This document shows positions 1 to 13,100 of a DNA stretch of 64,000 nucleotides, in pieces; the stretch's first letter is position 1; each line of letters opens with the position of its first letter. The DNA is from Rhypophila decipiens. Taxonomy: Eukaryota > Ascomycota > Sordariomycetes > Sordariales > Naviculisporaceae. The notes beneath the pieces were generated by a model. It was not told where the DNA came from. It was given only the letters and a program-made list of their open reading frames with translations, and did no database searches. The stretch lies in assembly GCA_033297075.1 (NCBI GenBank), contig MU858072.1, forward strand, positions 186,001-250,000. Reading direction: 5' to 3'. Both the position numbers and the translations under genes were made by a program.

Positions 1-1
1 G

Positions 2-3000
2 ATATTGTCAGAGCTGATCATCGGGAACAATGTGGCCAACAAACTATCGGAGCCGTGGCTTATACTGGAGATGCTGTTGGTCGTGGCCCGCGTTATCGAC
101 CGACGGAATGTCCCTCAAGCGGGATCAAAAGGTCAACCCAAGGCCGTGAGTGGCGCTGGCAAGATCGAGATACCTGAGCCTACAGGCAGCGGCAAAGGCT
201 TCTCGGCCCAGGCTCTCTTGTGGACCATGGTGCATTGGTGCTTTCTTGCAATCTCCTTTTTGCGCACCATCTTCACGATCTTGATTGCTTCCCGCTCGCT
301 GCCCCGCCGCACTCTACGCGGCCTGCATGATCACGACGATGGTGCGTCTCGTCACAAGACCGGACTGAAGCCAATACAGCCCGCCAAGCCATCCGAGGCG
401 ACCTCGGGGCCAGTGATTACTCCCGTGCTAGCGTTTCGATGTTGGCCTGCAATATCGAATCTGATCGAGATGGATGTACGGATGCCGTGGTTATGCGGAA
501 CATTGGCCATGTTGCAGTGGATCACGACTAGATGGCCGGGACGATTGGCTGCGGTGGACGGGGTCATTGACAGGTAGGAGATGATTTTGTTCATGTCTCG
601 ATCCATTTACCCTTCCAATAGCCTTCCCATTGCATACGAAAGTGTGTCGTACCGCATGACGGCGAGATCACTGGACCTCGGGGCCTGCCCTAACTCTACG
701 AATCAAGCGTCGAATTGTTGCAAGTGCATCAAGATGTCAAGTCAGCTTGGTTCGTTCCACCTTGGACACACGGGACAAACGGAAGAGACTTTGGTTTCGG
801 GTTGGTGTGTATCTTTTTGCTGGATGGGCAGCAGACGAGGTCACTGGATAGCCTGCATCTACTCCGTACCAATGCCTGGCTCTCACAAGGCTCCGGGCTA
901 AAAGCCGGGACGCAGTGGAACACACCCCGAAGAGGTCCTGCGGCCGAATCGGCGACCAAACAAACCCCAGTGTCTTCCCAGGACGCCAAGCCTGCATCTG
1001 GAAGCCTCCATAAGCTCTGGCCAATGGAAATCCGGAGACGGCACTGTCACTTCTTATTTGCTCCTCGACCTCGCGGGGCTTGCTCAACGGTCCATCGACA
1101 AACGTTGTCTACGCGCCGGGCTAGGGAGACCCGCAGGGATCGCCCACCGTTTCCAGGCCCTTGAATTTCGAAGGTCCTCATCCTCCACATCCAGTTAAAC
1201 CAAAGACGTGCACACAGCAGTCGGCGAACTCGATTTATCATCACTGGCAAGCCACGGATGAACGATTCATGCCGCCCCACCGCGGAACCGTGTCTCGCCG
1301 ACTCGTGGCCGTCAATGGCATGGCGTATAGCGCTTTTGGTCCATCTGCATCTGGCGGCTTGAACAGAAAGACCGACAAACTCGTTCCGGGGCGACTTGAT
1401 TTCCTGATGGCATCGTGTTCTCCTGCACGCTACCCTAGACGACGGCAACTAGCTTGTGTCTCGCGACAAGTCAGTTGAGGTCCATGGTCCATTCCTCCCT
1501 GGAGAATGACCTGTCACCTCACATGCCCCATCTCAACCACTAGCCTGTCCAGCCATGCTCACAGGGGCTTCACGACTTGCAAATCAACAATTGATGCGCA
1601 ACCTGCAAGAAAGTACCCGATGGAGTCCACACCGGGAGCTTCAGCATTGGCAAAGTGGTGAACGACATGGGCGGCACTTGCACATGTTGTTCTAACATGA
1701 AATCCAACACCCTGTCATGCTCGGGTCAGTCCTCACCGCCGACCTAGCCGCTGTGAGCTCTCGGACTGCCTGGTTTGGAAACTCTGGCATGATGACGCCC
1801 AGGAGCGATAGAGCCCCTCACCACTCCGACCTTGGTCCGAAGGAGATGAGAGATGGGAGAGATGGGAAATGGGACCCTGGTCAGTCTTTGGTGTCAGCAT
1901 CGGATCCCTGTCATCTTTCACCTCCAGCTTCTCTTCCCTGTCCCCCCGCATCTGAAGCAGACGCTCTGGCCTTGATCGCATGGGGCAGCAAGCCACCTGG
2001 ACCAGGGTTGGTGTGGTCTTGACCTTAATTTTCCAGGGCGATGCCGCGCCTTCCAGCACGATAATTCCGTCCTCCACTGAACGCTATCGTGACCGGCTCT
2101 CTGCCCTCTTCCACACGTGTTTGCCATTCTCGTCTGCAAGTTTGTCGGAAGCCTCGACAACATTCCTGATCTTTGACAGTCAAGGACTGCTCTAGCTCAA
2201 TGGCCCCCTCCTCCCTGTTCGGAGCAATATTCATGTTGATTCTTTCTCTTCCCTCCAGGTATCGGAATACCAAAGAGGACTGTGAGAATTCACACACAAC
2301 ACACTTGCCCTCCGTCCCCCTCTCCCCACCTGCCCCTTGGTCAGAATGTCTCGTTCCCCCACGCATGGGCATGAAATCCTATACCTCCCCATATCTATAT
2401 CGTGCCATTTTTCGTTATTTTGCTTACCATGCTTATTGTTGAAACCGACACGTTGATTTACAGACTCCTATCGCATGCCATACACCGGTACTTGCTTGAC
2501 CCAGCGGCCCTCCCCCCACTTCTTCGGAATGTGCGAGGCGCCCTGTTCCCAAACAACATGCCCGGTACCCCGACACTGACACCGCCTTCGTCTGAACTCG
2601 AGCTGCGTGCGCTGCGGCGCAGATGCGCCAAGGCCATTTGGACCAGCCTTATCCCCTCTCGGATGGTGGGTAGGCTCTATTTTGGTGGGGCACTTCTATC
2701 TGGCGGCCATGGCAACAAGTATTCTATGACGAGCAGCAGCGACAGCCGGAGCAACAATACTGGCTCAGTTGCTAGTGGTCCTGGTCCTTCTCCTTTGAGC
2801 AGCAGCGGCAGCAGCAGCTCGGCGCCAAAAAGATCAGCAGTGGCAGCGGCATTAGCGCAGCAACAGGGGTCTTCGGACGACCAGCAAGCCTCTCATTCAT
2901 CGAGCTCCTCCTCCTCGCCACGACCACCACGGTCCGCTCCGAAGACTAGCGGTGGCCGCGGCGGGAGCAGCGGTCAGCAGAGGGCGCTAGGTAACACTAA

Positions 3001-3364
3001 ATCTACCACCACTAACCAGCCTAACAACAACAACGGTGAAGGCGGCAGTGACGGTAAAAAGCAAAAGAGACAGCAGCAGGGGCAGGGGCAAAAGGACCCT
3101 TCTTCGTCATCATCACAACTGCAGATCGATAACAACAACCCTGCTGCTCGTGGAGAAGCAGATGAAGATGATGAAGAAATTCTCTTAGAAATCGAGGAAG
3201 GGATCCTCGACGTCTTTGGTGACGAGTACTGTAACAAACATTTTGTATATAGCCTGCTGGAGCTGGTTCTTGTGCGGCTCATGCCCGAGCTCGCCGAGAA
3301 GGGGATTACCGAGCTTTGGAACGAGAGGGTACCTGGGCATGTGGATGCTTATAATCCGGCCTGA
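2..3364 (+). CDS. PXA / Nexin_C domain protein, 5' end outside window
   Basis: Partial gene, exons <2-573 and 2464-3364 (490 visible residues). The visible start (LSELIIGNNVANKLSEPWLI) resembles the end of a PXA domain as found in sorting nexins. After the junction comes a Nexin_C-like block: a LRNVRGALFPNN motif, then an RRRCAKAIW helix, a Ser/Gln-rich disordered insert of about 130 residues, an acidic DEDDEE run, and a conserved end around LDVFGDEYCNKHFVYSLLEL and VRLMPELAEKG. Known for the family: PXA/Nexin_C proteins act at endosomal, vacuolar or ER-contact membranes. No PX domain is visible, but the N-terminus is missing. The splice AG|A restores Arg and joins GVIDR to LLSHAI, phase 2, giving a continuous Nexin_C helix as I remember the family. 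The gene converges on the regulator at 5299. Family call fairly secure, function inferred. Confidence 0.72.
574..2463 (+). other. 1,890-bp intron of the PXA/Nexin_C gene
   Basis: The upstream frame stops at TAG 575-577, inside a donor GTAGGA at 574. The downstream frame resumes after a TTTACAG acceptor at 2463, with a possible branch site GCTTACC about 37 nt upstream. Splicing there keeps phase and domain continuity. At 1.89 kb it is about 20-30 times the typical intron in this window. Short open frames lie on both strands inside it, but none resembles a known protein and none is needed to complete the host domain. It could be an intron enlarged by a decayed insertion. Confidence 0.62.
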
Positions 3365-5298
3365 ATAACTTAGATAGCATTTGGCCTTTCATTGTTTAGC
3401 TGTCTTTCGGGGGTCCACGGGGTACGTCTAATGAGTCTAATGTATTTATCTACCTCCTTACTTTACCTACGTGTAATGTACATTCATCAAATACAGCGCG
3501 AATAGTTACCATGATCATGTATCTTTGTAACTTGACTAGAAATGGGTAAAAGATAGGTACTTGTCCTCGGGTACTTTCCCGATGGCCACACCACACCTAC
3601 CTACCTATCTATATCTTGACTAGAGGTGTTCAACCTGTTGTTAATAAAGGGATGGATCTGGATCTCGTTCTATTGAACGGATAAAAAGACAAGATCCATT
3701 CACGGTGGGTGGAGGGTAAGGGAACCTTCGGCGTTGGGGTACGGATAGAGCAAGCGGTGCAAGGAAGAGAATCTCATCCACTGGTTCCCCCCTCCTTTTC
3801 CTCATAATCCTCCCTCCCCATTAATTAGTAGTACCCTTGTGGATACATACCTACTTACACACCACTCAGATACGTAACTTTCGATGTAGTGATAAAAGAG
3901 TGTGTGAAATGGAATGAAACCATTCCATCATGTGTTGTTTGCTTCTATTCAGCTGAAGAGTGGAAGTTAGTTGGTATAAATGATAGGCAGGACTATGGTA
4001 TGTTGTTGGATCTAAGTTCATGTAGTTCGTACATCACTTGCGTCAATTCACCAGCAATTTTCACGTTTGCAAGGCAGAGAAAAAAGTTCAGTTGAAGAGC
4101 GAAAAAAGAAGAAATGGAAGAAGTGAGAGAAACAGAAAACCATCAATACTGACTGGCTTTCAAGTCTGTCCTTTCTTTCCCGTGTTAAATTTTGGTTGCA
4201 AAGATCTGTTTCCTTTCTTTTGCTGCTCGTGCCTTTCCCTTCATTTCCAACACGTGAAGACAAAGACGTAAGAAAAGAGAAAACAAAATGTCATTCCACG
4301 TCTCGTTCCTTCCCTCACGTCATTTCCACTCCCTTCGCCGAGACTAAATCCAAACGTCCATTCATTCACCCACCGGACCATCCAAAAAAGTAAAGAGATA
4401 TCAAAGAAATGGGTGGGAAATTACACATGCCCTCTCACTAGAGCACTCGACGCCACTGGTTGACTTAATTCACCAGACCAAAGAAAAAGAAAAGAAAAGA
4501 GATACCACAAGCCAAGAAAGTCAAAGCCCACATGAAAAGCAAAACCACGAGGGAGGTCTTGCGGTTTAGACGTCTTTTTGACATCTCCTGCGTCCCCCCT
4601 CTTGTGACCATTTCCCCTCACGACCAGCCATGCCCTGTCGACCAATCATCAACTCTCACATGTCCGCGAGGTGGCAGGTAATCGGTGCTACTTGTCGAGG
4701 TAGCTGTCGAGGTAGATAGAGGAGTCCGTCGATGACTGTTGTGGAGGTTGCTTGACAATGAATGGCATTTCAACTTTCCAAAGCTGTGGTATACACCGAG
4801 AAAAGAAACTTAAAGGTAAATGCTGAACAAATAATACAGGGTGGGGTAATTGGAAATGGATGCAGAAGGAGTCAAAAATAGAAAAGAGTAGATTCAAATG
4901 ATGAGGAATAATGACAAGAAATAAGACAGAATAGTATATGAAAAGAAAAGAAATAAGAATATCAACATTGACTCGCCGCCGACAATAAATAAACATAATT
5001 CACCAAACAGATCGGATGAGGGCGACAAAATGGATATCCATATTCCTCGTTCGCGTGAGCGCATAATTCTTTCTGTGGCGTGAGCTGTAGAGATGTTGAA
5101 AAAACGGGGCGGTCCCGATGTACGGTCGCTCGTGGGTATATATATCGGTCTTGTCGAAATAGAAACATATGTGGAATATATGTATAAATAGATGGGGAAG
5201 GCATGCGACCATTTTGCAAGCAGCCGCCATTATACATGTTTCCCAGAAATTGTCGCCAAATGTGCAAATCGTGTAGTTGACCTGGAGGCACCAGTGGC
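3365..5298. other. Intergenic region between convergent genes
   Basis: This 1.9 kb separates the 3' ends of the PXA gene (+) and the CENP-B-type regulator (-). It holds short CTAC/TATC-type low-complexity runs near 3595-3615, purine-rich tracts near 4075-4130 and 4480-4510, and AT-rich sequence at 4800-5000. It is probably the two 3' UTRs plus spacer. I see no gene. Confidence 0.55.
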
Positions 5299-7088
5299 CT
5301 ACTCTGCTTTTATCATCGTTGTATTCGACATCTCACTATCACCTTCGGGAATGCGTGATAATCCTCCCATGCCGTGTACAACTGTAGCCTTGGCCATCTG
5401 GGCCTGGTGTATCCGCAGTTTCTCTGTCAGTCTGACCACGGCCATGTACTCATTCTGGTCCACAAATGCACCAGAGTTTGTAATGAATGACAACAGTGTG
5501 TCAGCGGCTCGCCGGGCGTCCTCCTGGGTTGGTGAACTGGGAGAAGAGCAGACCGCGCTCGCAGCGACTGAGGTCGTGGTGGACCTTCCCCCGAGGCTGT
5601 TGTTGCTGCTACTATGACGAAGTTGTGGTGAGTTAATCCTGTGATCCATGTTGCTGAAATGTGGTGGCTGGAGCTCGTTCGCTGGCGATTCAAGTGCTGA
5701 CGTGGGTGCGGTGGAGGGGACATGATACTTGGGAGTAAGGGGTTCGGTATTTTGCTGTTGGTTCATGTACTCGAGATCCAGTGTCGGGAAGGTCTGGCTT
5801 CGTGGCCGCTGAAAGTTAGCGGCAGCAGCACCCGGAGGCATCTGTCGGTTTTGATCAGTAGGCATAAATGCGCCAACACTGCCGTCGGGAGAGAAGCTGA
5901 AGGATGCCGTGGGACTCAATGCGCTACCCGAAAAGGATGAACCACCACCGTCAGTAAAAGCACTCGAGAGAGACGTTGTGCTCTGCGAGTTTGAGTGCTT
6001 GTACGTGTTTCCGTCAGTCGTGTAATCCATGTAAGAGTTGTTGATATTCTCCTTCTCCTCGTCGCTCCGGTTGGCAGATAAAGGAGAGGGCGACGGGTGG
6101 GCTGACGGCGATGCTGGAGAGATGGCGCTCGAAGGCTGTGATGCACTGAGCGACGGTGAACCACGGATACTATCGGGAATATTGGTCTCCGAGGCTCGGC
6201 GCATCAACCGGCCTGGGCCGCCGATGCCATGTTTCATCATGAATTTGTCGAACCAGGCTGGACTGTTGGTTTTGATGTGATCATCTGCAGGACTTCCCAT
6301 CGTCGTCGAGAATATGTGTGCCTTCTGCTTCAAGTCCTCGCTGGTCACTGCGACCCCCGTCTTTTGGGCATTCCTGACATAGTTGGCGAGAGCCTTCTCG
6401 ATATCCACGCTTTTCCCTTTGCTCCGTTTGATGGGAGAGCTGCTTCGATCCTCCAAATTGAGATACTTGTCCCTGTTGCGCAATACCTTGGAAACAGTGC
6501 TGAGCCATCTTGTTAGATAATGACATCTGTGCATTCGTGCTGTTAGCGGGCAACGTACCTCCTCTCGACTCCGAATTCCAGTCCAATGTCAGTCTGTTTT
6601 GCTGTCGGGTGGTCCTTGGCATATTGACACATGCGACGACGGTCGTCATCGGTCAGCGTCTTTCGTGGCTGTGATGTTGTCTGAATGGCGGGCAGTTTTG
6701 ATGTCTTGAGAGGGACTGTGACTGGCGGAATCGGAACTGGTGGTACTGAATGTTGACCGTAGTTGATAGGGTTGGTCAACTGACTTGGCCAGGTCGTATG
6801 AGGCATCATGACCATGGGCAGTTGCCCGTGTGTCGTCGGTGGTTGAGGTATAGACAAGGCAGGGGGCGGCGGCGGCGGCATCCTGTTCATGGGTAGAGAT
6901 TCCGAAGGCAGGCCGTGACTGATGGGAGGCATGTTGTTGTAGCCATAACTGCCGCCTTCGTACTCGGCCATGGTCGTCTGGTGGTGATACGAGTTCATGT
7001 CTACCCAGTTCTCGTTGCCATATGAGTTGTCGTGAGCAATGTGACTCTCCTGATCCATGCCCATCGAGCCGATGATCTGGTTATGCAT
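5299..7088 (-). CDS. CENP-B-type helix-turn-helix DNA-binding regulator
   Basis: Two exons, 7088-6559 and 6499-5299, encode 576 residues. The 59-bp intron (GTACGT...GCTCAG, branch CTAAC) lies inside the HTH and its removal joins GVER to STVSKVLRNRDKYL, restoring the recognition helix. The N-terminus (1-140) is Pro/Met-rich and disordered. A CENP-B N-terminal HTH lies at about 142-192 (TLTDDDRRRMCQYAKDH...TDIGLEFGVERSTVSKVL). A second, CENPB-type HTH follows at about 205-265, with WFDKFMMKHGIG after it. The rest is Ser/Pro-rich with a conserved helical end (ADTLLSFITNSGAFVDQNEYMAVVRLTEKL). No DDE transposase domain is present, so this is a domesticated DNA-binding protein, probably a nuclear transcription or chromatin factor. 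Targets unknown. ATG 7088 was chosen as the first Met with good context after a probable UTR intron. Confidence 0.85.
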
Positions 7089-7107
7089 CTTGGAGGAGGA
7101 ACACGTT

Positions 7108-7179
7108 CTAAGTGGGAGAACGAGTCCGGGCCGTCAGGTGGGCAAAACGTGAGCTAGGAGGAGACAAACGAGGACTCAC
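7108..7179 (-). other. Probable 5'-UTR intron of the CENP-B-type regulator gene
   Basis: On the minus strand, GTGAGT at 7179 and CTTAG ending at 7108 delimit 72 bp with a CTGAC branch-like site, 19 nt upstream of the ATG at 7088. Length and signals fit the coding introns here. It would imply that transcription starts upstream of 7180. Confidence 0.5.
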
Positions 7180-10100
7180 TGGCCCTAGGGCGGCGGATGT
7201 TGAGATCGTCCGTAGGTAGCGGTTCAGGATTGGCTCTGGAGATGAGCCACCGTGCCTACGGCAGCGGACTAGAGACTGGCAAACGTGGGATTGACCCAAG
7301 GGAATGCAGTGCACAGTGCGGTCAGGAGTCGACATGCATGATATAGCAGGCCAATTGGTCGCGAGAAAGCTGTCCGTGAGGCTTGGAGGTGTGTGCTGCA
7401 CTGGAGCTCTGGGAATGTTGAAGGTGTGACCAAAGGTACAGGCCAGATCCGGTCCAGCTCACGACTCGGGAGATGGAGGGCTTGCTTCGAGGGGGAGACA
7501 ACAGGCCGGGTGGCTTGACTTGGGGAGATGGATTGTCGTCGATTTTCCGGTAACCGCCCCGCCCCTGAAGTTGTATGGTGTATCAAACCCCAACAAGGCT
7601 ATCCGTGTGTGTCTATTGTCTTCTGGAACGAGTGAGTAGAAAGCAATGTCAAGAACGCCTTCTTCAGCCTTTTTGTAAGACAAGTCTCGGAGGCAGCAGC
7701 AACGTGCACAGGGCTTGGCTGGAAACTGATGAGACAAAAATGACAGGTCTAGTGTTGCTTTTTCGGACCTGAAGCTCTTCGTGTTGTCCTATTTGTGGAA
7801 TTAGGGCCCCCTGAAAGGTCAATACCGGGGACGGGACCAAGGCAGCGCAGACGTTGGTGGACAGGCATATAATAGAGTGAACGTAAGGCAGCAGGAGCTC
7901 GAGAGGTTCAAAGTAACAAACAGAAGATGTCGAGGCGATAGGATGCCACAAGGGATGAACGGGTGCCTCAGGATAGCGTCTGGGCCTACTGGAAGTGAGC
8001 TAAAGTATCGGCTAGGAGGTCGAGCTCTCTCAAGATAAGTCAGACAAGACAGAACGCACGGAGAAGAGGCACGGGCATGTGGTGGTAGTGGAGGGCCACG
8101 CTCGGGCTACAAGTACTATATGTACGGGTGTAAGTGTGAAGGATGTTTGTGTATTCTGACAGGGGTCCAGGGTACTTTGTGAGGTAGTATTGGGGTTTGG
8201 AAGCAGGGGGGGGTGGACGGAGGGGTGGACAAGGAACTGCGAAGATGGGGGTGCTGGGGGGGCGCGTGAAAGGGCAGGACCAGATGCGACGATGGGCATG
8301 TTGAGAGATTACACTTACCAGAGAAAGCGGACGAGGAATGGCCCAGAATGAGCGGTATCAAGAGATTTGTCCTTGCTGTCCCTCGGTGTGTTGGAGGTGT
8401 AGTGCAGAGCGCGACATGTGTGAGAATGAACGAGCGAGAGGAAAGGCGAAGAATGAAGAGAGGAGCAGTGAGGTACGAATACAGTGCCTAACGGGAACTC
8501 TGCACATTTAGGTCATATTAGTACCAGACCGGAGAGTACCCTGCTTGGGTAGCATGGACTAGGGTATCCGGGGTACCTCGAGAGGTGAAGATTGTGTGCT
8601 TGAACAGGGGGAGGGTGAAGGGAAGTGGGAGGAAAAGGACGATTGAGGCTTGTTGACCTTGTCAAGGCTTGAGCGAGCTTCGATTGCGGGTTGGTCTACT
8701 TGGAGTTGGCCCGTGGAAGTGACCTGAACGGAATAATACACTACCAGAACGACCAGACCCTTCTGGGCAGCTCCTGACTTGTATGAGTGGTAGAGAATGC
8801 TAGCATCCATGGATTGATGTCTCGTTCTCCAAGATGGACTAACGGGTTGTCTGGTTTGTAAGTGGTTCGAGATGGGAGAGAGAAGGAAGAGAATGCCCGT
8901 GTCTGGCCTCGGTAGAGTTTGGAGACGGTTTCCAAGAACAAAAAGCAAAAAGAGGGAAATATGGATAGCGAATCCACACCGACGGGCGGCTGCCAGTTGC
9001 TCCTCCGCCTTCCTGTTATCTGTGGTCGATGTTGTCACGACTCAGAGGGCAGGAAGGAGCACGACGATAATGACCACACCGGCTCGGCAGATATGGAGAT
9101 CCCGCCAATCTTCCGATCAAGGAAGGAGAAGGTCTCTCCACGCCCCAATCATGCCTTCTGTCAGTATCCGTACACAAGGCAGGAAGTCAAACTGCTTTGC
9201 CGCCAACGGATTAGAGCATTCCACCTTCTTCGTCAGCTGCCCGGGAGGTGCGCGTCCGAATAATTCAGGCCACACATTTCCAACTTTGTCCAACTCGTGA
9301 GCTGAGACACACGACATTTGGAAGCAGATCAGCCACCAAGAAAGACAAACAATAAAGAAGAAAAAAAGAACGAACAAAACACCCAGAGACAATATTGACT
9401 CGAAGATAACCAAGAGATTCAGAGTGCGCCAGCGTGCGCCCCAGTGAATGGCTTGGGTTGTTGCAACAAAACCACTGGCCAGCAGCTGGCACCATTCCAC
9501 CACACTTCTGTCAATTATCAACAATCGAACGGCTTATAGTTGACAATAGGCCCCGGCTGATGGCTAACAGCACTCGGGTCTCAGCTTCGACGAGCTCATT
9601 GGGGCACTTGATGGTTAACGGTGTCCGAATTGGGCGAAACGTGGTTACAGCGTGCAAGCCGACCCTCCTTTCTCGCCCCTTGGTTGGTCTGATTTCGTCG
9701 AGGCAGTGGAACCGTTATGCCTCTGACCACTGCCTAACACGGAAGAGTTTATTGCAGTGTTTTTCTTTTCAAGAAAGATGACTGGTCGCTTAATTGCTGA
9801 GTTCGAACAATGCCACCCCTGTCCAAGACAGACAGGGCTCAACCGCACCTTGTCTTGTCCGTCTGGTCTAAACTGAATCTAACCACCCTTGCCACCATCT
9901 CGTAGGGCCGTTCCCGTTCCTGGCTTCCGCGAAACCCCAAGCTCCAAAAGGACTGTCAAAAGCCCGTTGCGACATGCCAGTTTAAATCTTATTTCTAATC
10001 GAAAATGATAGCCGATCTTGGTCGAGATCCGGGGTACTCGATACCCCGCCCTTTCCTGTTGTTGACGCGATTCCTAACCAAGCTTCCCTGTCAAGTTGTC

Positions 10101-13100
10101 ATCGTCCACAGCATCATATCCGTCGTCCTCATCAGTTCACTTTTGTGGTGAGTCGGATCACGGTATTCCTCGCCTCGTCAGCGGCGGCTCAGCCCTCGCC
10201 TGCCGGGTGTATACGGAAGAGAGTTATTACTGGGGTCAAGACTTCCAAGCGGGCTGAAACGGGGTGGCAGCAACAAACAATATAATGCGTGCGCCTCCCA
10301 GATATCCTCCATAATGGGTTACTTCTTGTTGGTGTTTGTTGGCGCCTAGATACTCACTCCGAAAGTCGGCCTCTCTCGATTCTTTTCGGATTGCGCTGTG
10401 ACGGGTACTCATGGCGCCAGTGCTCGTAAAAGATGCTCTGGGATTCCATCATGTCGAGGGGCATGCGCTCATCAAGGACTCAACATCACCACCTCGAGAC
10501 AAAAAGCCACCAAATTGGCAGGGTCTTCCCCCACTTTGTCAGAAGAGACACTGGAGCCAAGGTCTCTGGCCAAGATGGCCGAAGCTGCTTGAATTGCCAG
10601 GTCTGATCTGCACTGGGCCGCACAGAGCTCGGTGGGCTGCGGATACACTATCGACTAGTGGAGTGTGGTAGTTCCCATACCACGTTAGGGAGCACCCGAT
10701 GCCGAAAGCCTCAACGTCTTCAATGTCTCCGAACGACGAAGATCCCACCTGCCACCTGCCACAAGGGCGACCAACTCGTGGTTGATTGCATGCGCCCCGG
10801 GGAGCTTCTTCCGGCTGAGGAGCCATTCGGCGACAACCCTGAGAGAAAACAGACCATTGACATGAATACACTTTTTCCCCAAAAATTATTTCACTCTCTG
10901 TGACTCTCTGAAGTGCCAAGCTCACGCAGGAGGATGGCGAGGGCCAACTGAGTCCGATTTACGGATTTCCAAGGGACTGGCTGTGCCAACCCTGATGAAT
11001 CGATGGGCCTTGAACCCCCCCTGTGAACCCCGTAGTGAGAAAAGGATCTGGGATACGGATACTGGCTACACAACAGCGCTGCCGGGCCGACGAGTTTGGT
11101 GATCTCATTGGCAACCCACGATTCCAATCCAGCTTCAAGATCAGGCTTGAGGCTTGCCGGAATGGGTAAATAGCTCTCCAAAATATTGGTCAAGAGTCCT
11201 CATTTCTCTGCCCCAAAGACCAAGGCGAACGGTGTGTGTTTTGGCGGCTTTTTCTCCAAGCTCGGTTTTCTTCGATCCAACAAGAATCGAGAGGAGAGAA
11301 AACTCGGCTGTCATTGGGCAGAATATCCGGCCAGGCAGACAGTGCGATTGGCCAAAAAATAACTCGCCAATGGGCGAGGTCCAAGCGAGCAGCCATCATG
11401 ACCGGGCTGCCTTCCAACTGGTCGGTCGTTTCTCACTTCATCCTTGAGAGACCCACTTCCAGACGGCTGGACAAGATCCTGGAGGACCTCGATTCCCCTT
11501 TGGGCTTAGTGCCTGATGCCCCACGAATTGTGTCAACGTTTCTCAGAACCATCGGTGAAAAGCAGTCAACGACAGAAGAGATGATGGAGGCGCCAGATAT
11601 GCCCTCTTGAGATGCTAGGGAATCGCACAATAGGTTCTGGCATCAATTGGCGAATAATGGAGATAGTTGTTCCCTTCGGGTGCGGATTGGCCGTGGCTGG
11701 TCCGCTTTACGGCACATGACGACGAAGCCATCAACACAAAACCGCGCGAACCATGGGATTACAGAGGCGAGCGGCCAATGGTTTTTGATATCATGGCTTC
11801 TTTCGCCTCGAGTGCAATGCAATTCCCGCCGGGATGGATCTGGCTTGCGGCTGTGGGACAACAAGAGTCCAAGACAACCTCGACTGGCCAGGCGATGCTT
11901 GCGAGCTGAGGCCATAGCCGACTTGATATTCCTCGCGTATCCATACAGTACTCTTCTTGATCGCTCCGACGAGGTCACAGAGGGTCACAGGGCTTCAGTA
12001 GGATCTCGGGTCCCAATTAGGGAGATATCTTTCTTCAAAACGCATCCTCTTTTCTTCTTGGAGGCTTGGAGGGACTGGATAATTCGCGGCACCGTCGGCT
12101 TCCTGCGATATTCGTCAGGCCGATCGAAATGATAAAGATGGCGTCCGAGTTCCGATGGATGCATTTGCTCGATTCTCGTTCTCCGTTTCACTTCCCTGCT
12201 CGCTGACCTCCTTCTTCTTCACGGAAAAGCGCAGGCCCTGAGCTGGAACAAAAGCAATGGACCCCACCATTCGCATGCACAAAAGCAGAAAGGCCGCCTT
12301 TTGTTGCATTAGACTCTGCTACATTCTGTCACTCGCTGTTGGCCCCCCCGGAGCGCCCCTTGCCAATGCCAATGCTTAATTCAAGCCTGCCCTGGCAGCA
12401 ACAAGGACAAATCGATGCAGCATCGCGGCAAAGGGCATTGGTCAAGCGGAGAGAGCATTGGCCAACTGGAGCATTAAACATGGTGGAAGTCCGTGCTGTC
12501 CCGCGTGTCCCGCCTGGCCCGTCTTGGATTGCTCCATGTTCCTGCCCAAAGCTTCTTGCTGATGAAGCACCGACGAGCGGGTTAAAATGTTCACCTCCGG
12601 CTCACGTCCTTCTCGCCCTCACCTCACTGCGCTTGCCATCCCCCACGTGCCCTTGTTGGGAGCGTCGTGTGCGCCTAGACATCTACAGTGACTACCAACC
12701 GCACTACACTATATATTGCAGGCCATCAAGGTGGTAGCGGAGCAGACAGGACAAATGGGATGGCTTCTTGTCCCCTCTTTCCTGTTCAAACACATCTTCT
12801 CGGTCGAACATGGTAGTATTTGTTTCGAAACCTGACGCAAAATTCGCTCGTCGGCCTTTGACCCGACGGTGTTGATAGCCCTGTCATGTTTCTGCAAGGC
12901 CCTTGGGTGTGCCGCCTGAAGAAAAGGGTCAAGATTCCAGATTCCAGTAATCGATCCAAGACGCGATTGTGGGCACCAGTAACGGCAAAGCACAGTCATT
13001 AATCGCATGAAACACCGTTATCTCGTTATATGAGTTTATTTGTTACCTAGGCCCTATTTCTAAGAGAAAATAGCATAAGTAGAAGGACTATAATACAGTA

